A stretch of 64,000 nt of DNA from Rhineura floridana (Eukaryota > Chordata > Lepidosauria > Squamata > Rhineuridae): positions 221,301,943 to 221,365,942 of the forward strand of contig NC_084482.1 in the NCBI RefSeq assembly GCF_030035675.1, given 5' to 3'. Each line of letters begins with the position of its first letter. Position 1 is the stretch's first letter. Of this stretch, positions 1 through 9,294 are shown in pieces. The notes under the pieces were generated by a model. That model saw only the letters and a list, made by a program, of their open reading frames with translations, searched no databases and was not told the DNA's origin. The position numbers were made by a program, and so were the translations under genes.

Positions 1-239
1 CTCAGCTCCCTTAGTTTACAACTTGTAATCTTTTAATTCCTACCTGCCTTCTGGCAATAGAGATGGCAGGATGCTTAAAGACTTGGCGATTAGCCCAACA
101 TTGTTAATTCTACTTCAAAGCTAATGGGTAGCAGTAATTAAGATAACAACCTGACTCCCTCCACAGAGCGTATGCTAAAGGAGCAGGAGAAATAGGACAT
201 CAAAGCAAAATACTTATGTCCCTGCTACATGACCCCTGA
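1..239. other. Flank with no recognised feature
   Basis: I see no coding region, RNA gene or familiar repeat in this stretch. It ends where the CR1 3' tail begins. Confidence 0.4.
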
Positions 240-1319
240 ATAAGAACATAAGAATATAAGAACATAAGAAGAGCCTGCTGGATCAGGCCAGTGGCCCATC
301 TAGTCCAGCATCTTGTTCTCACAGTGGCCAACCAGGTGCCTGGGGGAAGTCCGCAAGCAGGACCCGAGTGCAAGAACACTTTCCCCTCCTGAGGCTTCCG
401 GCAACTGGTTTTCAGAAGCATGCTGCCTCTGACTAGGGTGGCAGAGCACAGCCATCATGGCTAGTAGCCATTGATAGCCCTGTCCTCCATGAATTTGTCC
501 AATCTTCTTTTAAAGCCATCCAAGCTGGTGGCCATTACTGCGTCTTGTGGGAGCAAATTCCATAGTTTAACTATGCGCGGGGTAAAGAAGTACTTCCTTT
601 TGTCTGTCCTGAATCTTCCAACATTCAGCTTCTTTGAATGTCCACAAGTTCTAGTATTATGAGAGAGGGAGAAGAACTTTTCTCTATCCACATTCTCAAT
701 GCCATGCATCATTTTATACACTTCTATCACGTCTCCTCTGACCCGCCTTTTCTCTAAACTACAAAGCCCCAAATTCTGCAACCTTGCCTCGTAAGGGAGT
801 CGCTCCATTCCCTTGATCATTCTGGTTGCCCTCTTCTGAACCTTTTCCAACTCTATAATACCCTTTTGGAGATGAGGCGACCAGAACGGTACACAGTATT
901 CCAAATGCAGGCGCACCATAGATTTATACAACAGTATTATGATATCGGCTGTTTTATTTTCAATACCTTTCCTAATTATCCCTAGCATGGAATCTGCCTT
1001 TTTCACAGCTGCCGCACACTGGGTCGACATTTTCATCATGCTGTCCACTACAACCCCGAGGTCTCTCTCCTGGTCGGTCACCGCCAGTTAAGACCGCATG
1101 AGCGTATATGTGAAATTCAGATTTTTTGCTCCAATATGCATAATTTTACACTTGTTTATATTGAATTGCATTTGCCATTTTTCCACCCATTCACTCAGTT
1201 TGGAGAGGTCTATTTGGAGTTCTTCGCAATCCCTCTTTGTTTTAACAACCCTGAACAATTTAGTGTCATCAGCAAACTTGGCCACTTGACTGCTCACTCC
1301 TAATTCTAGGTCATTAATG
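240..1319 (-). mobile_element. CR1 LINE, 3' portion (end of ORF2 and 3' tail)
   Basis: The 3' end of a CR1 retrotransposon lies on the minus strand. Its tail, at the left, is built from copies of the octamer TTCTTATG read on the minus strand, a CR1-type terminus. Open frames at 461-1081 and 1088-1297 match the end of the long ORF2 at 44841-47597 almost residue for residue, including the FADD motif of the reverse transcriptase palm and the LWNLLPQ block near the C terminus. The two frames are separated by one in-frame stop near 1090, where the longer copy has a Glu codon, so this copy is dead. The element is split at 1319/3206 by the element at 1320-3205 and its 5' part is missing beyond 3288. 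Confidence 0.9.
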
Positions 1320-3205
1320 GGACTTCCCAGGAGGATCCCTATGCCTGTGCAGCCTCCGAAATGGGCTCCTGTCTTGGATGAAACTTATTGAGCTTTAAAT
1401 CCAGTCAAAAGGGTCTTTTTTGACTGGGGATAACTTCTTCCAGATAAGGAAGAAACGTGAGATTTTCCACATAGCTTTGTTGTGAGTATTGGAGACTGGA
1501 ATTCGTCAGAAAGAAGGTCTTTCAGCAGCTCGGACGGAGAGAGGATTTCTAGCTAGCTCAGCTGAATAAGTGATCCATTTTTTTTCTTTTTAAAGAAAAC
1601 GGACTAACAGGCAAATATTCTCCTGTCTATGCTCATTATTTTCTTATCTATACAGCTAAAGAGATTTGTCAGAGGATCAGTAATTAAGAAAACCTGGGTG
1701 AGCCAAAACTTTCCTTCTCTTTACTCACGGAATTAAGGGGGAAGAAAATAAAAATAGCCTATCTTTTTTTTATTGCAAAAAGCTGACTTGGAAAATAGCA
1801 TTATAAAGATTACAACGGATGAGGGGTTTCTGACTGGAAGAGATAAGAAAAATCTTTTTGATCTATAAGATTTTTGTGTAATATAAGTCTGGGACTATTT
1901 TTCCTGTTCTACTTTTTTTTTTTTGACGAATCTGCACATTCTTTCTGTTACTAGTCATTTGGACGCTGTGAACTAAAGCTGTTTTTGTACTTCTGGACAT
2001 ATAAGAGATAAGGGCTGTTTAGAGTGTGACGCCAGTTGGTTTGAAAGATTAACTCCTTTGTAACTGGATAAAGAAATAAACTGCTCTTTGCTTGGGACAT
2101 TGAAAATTGAAAGAGTTTTGTTCCTTTGGCTTTAAGAATGACAATTAAGAAGATCATGGATGTACAAGAAGGGACTTTATCTTTAGACATGTTTCAGAAA
2201 ATAATGAATGGGATTAAGTCAATAAAACAAGAACTGAGAAATAATAGTCAAGAGTTGAGAACTGAATTTGACGAAATGAGATAGGTGCTGAAAGAAATTC
2301 AGGATTCTATGAGAAAGGAGAATAAAGATAGCTCTGGAAAACCAAAAAAAGATGAAAGAGAAATTAAAGGCAAGGTTCAAACGATGGAGATTGGATTAAA
2401 TATGGACATGGAAAAAGATTTGGATTTCCTGGCTGTGATGGATCCTGGAGATAAATATTATGCTTTGGAACTCAGCTCTGTCCCTGAAGGAATTGAAGAG
2501 ATTGGAGATAAAGATATTATTGGTTCAAAAAAATTCCTGGACTGGAAGGACTTGATGGAACTTGAAATGGAGAAAGTTAACAGAATTAATCCCTGCTCTG
2601 TGTCAATGGAAAAATCTTCAAGAGATATGCTAGTGTATCATGTAAAAAAGAGGAACAGAGATGCGGCTTTGCAACAATACTTCAGTGATACGTTCGGAAT
2701 TGATGGCAAGAAAATATCTGTGATAAAGGAAATTCCTATCAGACTCTTATTATATGACTATGACAGCAAGATTACTGGGTGCATAAAGATGGAAGATGGA
2801 AGATGGAATCAATACGGATAATGGAAGAAGAGCGATTTGAAATTACTGGACTAAGTAGACTTGATGAGTTGGATTAATTGACATGTTTATCTAGAAAAAA
2901 AATTGATGGACATATATCTCAAGGATTGGAAACTTCTCTTTGACTTTTTGTGGAAGAATAAAATGATATGATGTTAATGAGATTTGAAACCAATTAAGAT
3001 AACCGTTGGAGGAAGGTGATTTTATAATCTATTAAGAGACAGGCTTTTTATATATTATAGATTTATAGCTGAACTATGATAAATCGGAAGTCAATATTTT
3101 TATACATATATATATATTTTATTGTATAAGTTTATGATTTGTGTTTCTTCTTTTTGTATTGTCTTGGTTTTGAAAATTTGAATAAAAATTAATTGAAAAA
3201 AAACA
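1320..3205 (+). mobile_element. ORF1-only (HAL1-like) L1 derivative, copy 1
   Basis: A non-autonomous L1-derived element of about 1.9 kb is inserted in the CR1. The 18-base duplication AATTCTAGGTCATTAATG flanks it at 1302-1319 and 3206-3223, so both ends are intact. In order it has a 5' leader beginning ACTTCCCAGGAGG, an ORF1 (2138-2821), a short remnant of the last codons of L1 ORF2 (about 2820-3000, comparable with the end of the ORF at 30794-32233), a 3' UTR and an A-rich tail. There is no endonuclease or reverse transcriptase. A second copy with the same layout lies at 53435-55420, so this is a family and not a one-off deletion. It resembles the mammalian HAL1 (half-L1) type. Mobilisation by L1 enzymes in trans is inferred. 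Confidence 0.85.
2138..2821 (+). pseudogene. L1-type ORF1 of the HAL1-like element (one internal stop)
   Basis: The frame starts at the ATG at 2138 (MTIKKI), matches the start of the related ORF at 54004-54672 (MAIKK), and is broken by one TAG at 2282. It is then open to 2821 (178 residues after the stop). The N-terminal part is rich in Lys, Glu and Gln and looks like a coiled coil. The later part (about residues 55-170 of the downstream frame) carries the L1 ORF1p signature seen also at 57544-58464: an RRM-like stretch, then VNRIN and the VYHVKKRNRD/LQQYFSDTF region, then the IPIRLL block. L1 ORF1p is a trimeric RNA-binding chaperone. This version ends soon after IPIRLL and lacks most of the C-terminal domain found in the full L1 ORF1p. 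Confidence 0.8.
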
Positions 3206-3288
3206 AATTCTAGGTCATTAATGAACAAATTGAAAAGTACAGGTCCCAATACTGATCCTTGAGGGACTCTACTTTCTACAGCCCTCCT
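3206..3288 (-). mobile_element. CR1 remainder, after the insertion
   Basis: This continues the CR1 of 240-1319 on the other side of the HAL1-like insertion. It aligns with 45693-45764 of the longer CR1 (reverse-transcriptase GSVLGPVLFN region) and then stops abruptly where LTR-like sequence starts. Confidence 0.85.
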
Positions 3289-5388
3289 GTGCTGTAATAT
3301 CTCTTTAAGGTCTTGGAATTGTCAGTTGAGTTCAGTTGGTGTTTCAGCTGAGATGGGTTAAGCACAGCATAAGCAGATGTAAAGACTGTGCCCTGTGGAA
3401 TGGTGATTAAAGTATACTATTCTTACGTTAAAGAATCAAGATGTGTTTATTGTGAAAAAAGCACATTATATGGTGTCAGAAGTCCAAAATAGACTCATTC
3501 CGGCCTCCACCTCCTCTGTTATTGCAAGGTAATCTGGCTGAGACATGGAAGTGATGGGAGCAAGCTTTTATTTTATATCTTTCTGCAGCTGGAGTTGATA
3601 ATGTTGCTAAGAATCAACAAATTGCTATTTTGTTACATTGTGTTGGAGAGGAAGCGTTGGCAGTTTACAATACTTTTGATTTGCCTGAAGGGGGTCCACA
3701 AGATAAAGAGGAAGTTCTTGAACAATTTAGGATATATTGTACTCCTCGTAAGAATGTGATATTTGAACACCTTGCCTCTGGTATCCATAACTCTGCTGAA
3801 TCCATAACTTGACAAAGAATCTGATCATGCTGCTCTGAGGTTGCTGCTGCAATAATCATATCATCAGCTATCATATAAACCCCTCTTATATGACCAAAAA
3901 CTTCCTCATTTTTCTGTTGAAACACTTACTAGAAGACTTAAGCCCAAATGGCAAACAATTAAAACATTATCGTACCCAAGGTGTATTAAATGTACATAAC
4001 CGTGAAGAATGTGCATCTAGCTTGACTTGCCAATAACCATCCTTTTCATCTAAAATAGTAAAAAACTTCATTCCTGCTAGACGGCTCAAAACATCCTCTG
4101 TTGTAGGAATTGTATAATGTTGTCGACGAACTGCTTTATTCAAATCCCGAGGATCAAGACATATCCGTAACTTTCCATTCTTCTTCTCTGTAATAACAAG
4201 ACTACTGACCCACTCCGTAGGACCTATAACCCTGAATATCACTCCAGCATTTCTCATTTGTCCCAAAGTCTCTTTCAGTTTATTCAATATGGCAAAAGGA
4301 ATTTTTCTACATCCATGAATAACAGGAGCCACAGTAGGATCAAGATGTATATGGTGGACACCTTCAAATTCACCAAGCCCATCAAACACATCAGAATTTT
4401 TCTTAAGTAGCTGTTCTTGCGTTAATGATTGAACTGTAATCACATTATCAGTTTGACGAACTAAATCCAGAGTCTCACAAGCTGCTCGTCCAAGCAATGG
4501 AAGAGAGGATCCATCTGTTACATAAAACATCAGCCTTGCTGCCCCTCTGGAAGTACGACAATCAAGAACAATAGCTCCCACAGGCTTTATACGAGTTCCA
4601 CCATAAGACACAAGACAAACATCAGTTTTAAACAACACCTTCTTGTCTGGTAACTCATGAAATATTTGTAGAGGCAAAACATTTGCCTCAGCTCCTGTAT
4701 CCAACTTAAACCTTACTGAGAGTCCTTGCAGAACTATATCAACATACCATCCACTCACCAAATCTTCACCAGCTTCATGAGTTAATTCTCCTATAAACAA
4801 ACTGTTTAAATCTAGCTCATGCATCGAATAATTCTGTTGCCCCTTTTTGGCACTGAGTAACTTTACTTTGCATACTCTAGCAAAATGATTTTTCATATGA
4901 CATTTATAACAGGTTTTTCCAAACGCTGGACAATTTCGAGGTGGATGCACAGTACCACAACAGGAGCATCTACTATATTTAATCTGCTCATATTTATCTT
5001 TAGATTGAAACTTATCAGATCCAAAAGCCTGTACTGGACTTTGTCCATGGGTCTTATCAACCACAGATACTGTATGTAACTCTTGGCCATCTCTTGAGGG
5101 AGTTGACATAGCTTGTAGTTGAACTCTTGTTATTTCCTCTAAACGACATATTTCAATCGCCTTCTCCAAAGTAAGCTCAGGTTCCGCAATCAATCTTTTC
5201 TTCAATTTTTCATCTTTAACGCTGAACGCAATCTTATCTCGTATCATATCATTAACTGTTGCACCAAACTCACACTTACTAGCCTTAAGCTTAAGCTCAG
5301 TCACAAACTGTTCACTGGTTTCTTGATATCTCTGTGAGTGGTTCCAAAAAGCATAGCGTTCAAATATCATGTTCTTACGAGGAGTGCT
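3289..5388. mobile_element. Ty3/Gypsy LTR retroelement fossil, main part
   Basis: This is an old Ty3/Gypsy copy, broken and rearranged, with pieces in both orientations. On the + strand, 3289 to about 3470 looks like LTR sequence followed by a primer-site-like stretch, then a piece of gag to about 3812. On the minus strand, about 3815-5388 holds gag, a CCHC zinc knuckle, a retropepsin-type protease with the LDTGA motif, and the N-terminal half of reverse transcriptase. The remainder continues at 8921-9000 beyond a Copia insertion. It is not whole and carries several breaks. The family call rests on domain order and the protease and RT motifs. Confidence 0.8.
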
Positions 5389-5792
5389 TATTGGCATGAG
5401 GCCTGGTAGTTTTCCATCAAGTCTGAAAGTTCTGAAAAACTGTAGTTAAGGGGGAGTTATGTCTTTGCCCAGTCTGGGAATGGACTGCCAGGGCCGTTGC
5501 TATGGTAATCATCTGATAGCGACTGGGAAAGTTCTAACAGAGTCTGTGAGTTTTGTCTTCTGTATCATGCCTCTGAACTGAGAGGTTGTGTTCTATGTTT
5601 ACCTTTGGAGAGAGATGTACCAGAAGGGGGGGGTGACAGAAGAAATTCTACATGTATTTACTCTTAAGCCTTAAGCCATAATGTCTTAATAAAAGACTCT
5701 TAACATGCTCTACTGCTCTGAAGAAGTTTCTTGCTCAACTTAACTCCAACGTAACGTATGCTGTTTCACACAACAACGCACACACACCAACA
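5389..5792 (+). repeat. Left LTR of the Copia element
   Basis: The 404-base direct repeat is nearly identical to 8517-8920. It ends in CCAACA, and the right copy starts TGTTGG, giving short inverted termini. Confidence 0.9.
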
Positions 5793-8516
5793 GGGGTTAT
5801 GGCCCAGATCCACAGCATATTACATGGGAGTAAGTTGCTGGTCTGAACGGCAGATGGAGTTCCAGAGGGCAGCTTGATTGATTGTACTAGACAGAGGTGA
5901 GCAACATGGCTGTAAACCTGTCTGGGGGAGGCTTGCCGATGGAACGGCTTAATGAAAAGAATTATGGCAGCTGGAAGCCGAGAATGCGGGCTTTGCTAGT
6001 AAAAGAAGATTTATGGGAAGCTATTGAAGGTACACCCCCTGCACCCCTTACAGCGGCTTGGACTAGGAACAATGAGCGAGCTCAAGCTTTTATACTTCTG
6101 GCTCTATCAGACTCTCAACTGCTACATGAGAGGGATGCTACAAACGCCAAACAGATGTGGGACCGGTTGGAAGGCATTCATGTGCAACAGACCGTGGGAT
6201 CTAGATTGTGTTTGGCACGGAAGCTGTATCAGATGCGCTTCACGGGTGAGTGCGACTTGAGTGAGCATCTCACGGAATTCAGACGCCTGTTTGCTGAGCT
6301 GACAGACCGAGGCGTCGAACACTCTGAGCTTCAGAAGACCTATCTGATCCTGGCTTCGCTCGATGGGACTTGGAATAATATGGTCATGGCTTTTGAAGCC
6401 ATGCCTGACGGAGGTTTGAACGTTGCATTTATTGAGGAAAAGCTGACCCAAGAATGGCAGCGGAGACAGGAGGCGAAAGGAGCCGAGTCGATGGAAGCTG
6501 TCAGGAGGCAAGAGGTGAAATATGCCGTGCCGAAGGATTATAAACAGGAGCAGCAACAGAGGCTGAAGTCTTGTTTTGTTTGCGGAGATCGTAGGCATCT
6601 ACAGCGGGACTGTCCAGTCAAGCGAAACTCCAGGGATGGAGGCTTGAAGCAGGGCAGTGTGAACTTTGTTTGTAAACAGAAGTCTCAAGATTTAGGACCT
6701 GTTACCTGGATTATTGACAGCGGGGCAAGCCATATATTAATTAAAGACAGACGTTTGTTTTACATTTCAGAAAAAGTGCAAGACTTTGTTTACCTGGCAG
6801 ATGGATCACGTAAATCTGTGGAAGCTAAAGGTCTGGTGAAATTTGACAAGCTTGGAATAATGTCAGACTGTTTGTTTGTTCCGGAATTGGCTCATAATAT
6901 TTTATCAGTTAGCAAACTGGTGAGTTGTAATTATTCAATTTTGTTTCACAAAGACCAATGTTTTGTAATGAGGGGAGATCAAGTGTGCATGCAGGGAAGC
7001 CTGAATGATTCAGTTTGTAATAAAGAGCAGTCAAGCAGGGTGTGCTGTGTTAAACGCTGAGGCACAGGTACATCAGGGCTGCGTCCATGAATGGCATCAA
7101 AGGCTGGGGCATGCAAACCTTGACACGATTAAGAAAACCCCAATGCATAGTGAAGACATGCATTTAAGAGATTGTGGTCAGTTAATGGATTGTGATTCTT
7201 GTCATAAAGCTAAAATGACTATTGCACCAATAAACCGGGAGGCTGAAAGAACCACAACAGCTCCCTACCAGCTAGTTCATGTTGATTTATCAGGGCCAAT
7301 AAATGCTTCACGAGGAGGTGCGAAATTCTTCATGGTACTGGTAGATGATTTTTCAAGATTTTCTCATGTTTTTCTGTTAAAGCATAAAAGTGAAGCTGAG
7401 CAGAAGCTGAAACTGTTCATTAAGAGAATCGAAACTCAACATGGCACCACAGTGGGGGCCATACGCTCGGACCAGGGAGGGGAATTCACGAATAAGGCAT
7501 TGAGTGACTTTCTGGAGAGTAAGGGAATAAACCAGAATTTCATTGCTCCATTTAGCCCGTTTTCCAATGGAACTGCTGAGAGAAAAAATAGGGTGCTGCA
7601 GGAAGCAATGAGAGCCATGCTGATGGATTGCAGTTTAGGGAATTCTTTCTGGGCAGAAGCAATTCTTTATGTGAATTATATTCACAACAGGGTGTTACAT
7701 AGTGCACTTGGAATGTCTCCTTATGAGCAACTTACTGGCAGAAAGCCTAAAATAGAACACATTCAAAAATTCGGAGCTAGATGCTGGGTACACATACCAC
7801 AACACAAGAGAAGAGGCAAGCTTGCACCTCGAGCACAGCAATGTTTTGTTTTGGGTTTTCAGAATGCATATTTCAGAGTGTGGTGTCCAGAAACACAGCA
7901 GTTAATTCTGAGCAGAAGCATTCAAGTCTCAGAGAAACCTTGGGATCAAAAGCAGACAGTCATTCTTACAGGAACAGATGACACACAAACACGAACACAA
8001 GCACAGACATTTAAGCGAAATCTTGACATTAAAGTGGAAGGCACACAAATTCCTCTCAAAGATGCATTAAATGAGCTCATTTGTGGGAAACGCAGATCGA
8101 AGAAACGAAAAGCTGAGGAAATGGAATCTCCTGGGCACGCGGTGCCAAGCACAAGCACAAGCGCAAGTACAAATGGGGGGGCAGAGAGAGCCGAAGCCCT
8201 GGTTCCTTTAAGACGCTCTACAAGAGCGAATTTAGGCAAACCGCCTGAAAGATTTACCGTGGGATTAATAACAAGTCCTGGAATGAATAAAGTTGTAGAA
8301 ATGGATCCTGAGCCACTTTATTTGACTTGTGTTCCACCAAAGTTTGATTGAATAAAGTTCTAGCTAAATGTACAGAGATGTTCTGAAATGTACTGTAATG
8401 TACTGAGATGTCATTTTAAACTGTACTGAAATGTATTACTGTATGACTATGTATTGTGGAGATGTATTGTTGAGATTTATTTGTAATTGACAGACATGAT
8501 GGGAAAAAGGGGGGCT

Positions 8517-8920
8517 TGTTGGCATGAGGCCTGGTAGTTTTCCATCAAGTCTGAAAGTTCTGAAAAACTGTAGTTAAGGGGGAGTTATGTCTTTGCCCAG
8601 TCTGGGAACGGACTGCCAGGGCCGTTGCTATGGTAACCATCTGATAGCGACTGGGAAAGTTCTAACAGAGTCTGTGAGTTTTGTCTTCTGTATCATGCCT
8701 CTGAACTGAGAGGTTGTGTTCTATGTTTACCTTTGGAGAGAGATGTACCAGAAGGGGGGGGTGACTGAAGAAATTCTACATGTATTTACTCTTAAGCCTT
8801 AAGCCATAATGTCTTAATAAAAGACTCTTAACATGCTCTACTGCTCTGAAGAAGTTTCTTGCTCAACTTAACTCCAACGTAACGTATGCTGTTTCACGCA
8901 ACAACGCACACACACCAACA
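8517..8920 (+). repeat. Right LTR of the Copia element
   Basis: This is the mate of the left LTR, of equal length and about 99 percent identical by eye. The sequence after it (GTACAATATATCC) returns directly to Gypsy gag. Confidence 0.9.
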
Positions 8921-9000
8921 GTACAATATATCCTAAATTGTTCAAGAACTTCCTCTATGTCTTGTGGCCCCCCTTCAGGCAAATCAAAAGTATTGTAAAT
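8921..9000 (-). mobile_element. Ty3/Gypsy fossil, remainder beyond the Copia insertion
   Basis: A gag segment on the minus strand matches, in inverse orientation, the gag piece at about 3655-3750. It shows that the Copia element landed inside Gypsy gag. Confidence 0.75.
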
Positions 9001-9289
9001 GGGGCTGCTTCACAGAGCAGTGCTGGGAGGGAGAAGTGATTTCCATCCAATGGAAACAGCTTCCCCTTCCTTGAGCAAAGCCCCCTCCAACCGCTGATCA
9101 GCTGACTGGCAGAAGTGCGCCCCAGTCCAGCAAAGGCGCAATTGGCAGCCCGTTTCAAGGTCCTGGTGGTTCTTTTGAAGCCTCACCTTTATCTGCCGCA
9201 CATCTGATGTCAGATCGGAGGGTGGTGCCTTTGTCCTCCCTGTAGACTTCCCATTCGCATCTGATCAGGCACTGTGAGGATGCTGGACT
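9001..9289. other. Unassigned stretch ending in a CR1-like 3' fragment
   Basis: 9001-9225 has short minus-strand open frames (for example 8955-9158) but no motif I recognise. From about 9225 the sequence reads as a lizard CR1/SINE-type 3' segment (GAGGATGCTGGACTAGAT) on the + strand, which resumes at 11904 after the L2 insertion. Confidence 0.45.
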
Positions 9290-9294
9290 AGATA

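Larger units (their letters stand above)
5389..8920 (+). mobile_element. Ty1/Copia LTR retrotransposon, inserted in the Gypsy fossil
   Basis: The element is bounded by two 404-base direct LTRs (5389-5792 and 8517-8920). After the left LTR comes GGTTATGGCCCAGATC, similar to the internal initiator-Met tRNA primer site used by Drosophila copia. A purine-rich tract (GGGAAAAAGGGGGG) precedes the right LTR. Parts seen: gag of the UBN2 type with a CCHC zinc knuckle and a protease carrying DSGAS (5897-7060), then the GAG-pre-integrase and DDE integrase region (7005-8351). Other pol domains were not recognised, so the element is incomplete (at least two breaks). The LTRs differ at only about five positions by eye, which suggests a fairly recent insertion. 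Confidence 0.9.

Noticed and set aside
5897-8351. Host gene domesticated from a Copia gag or integrase
   Set aside because: The frames sit between two nearly identical LTRs with primer-site and purine-tract features, so a plain retroelement copy explains them.
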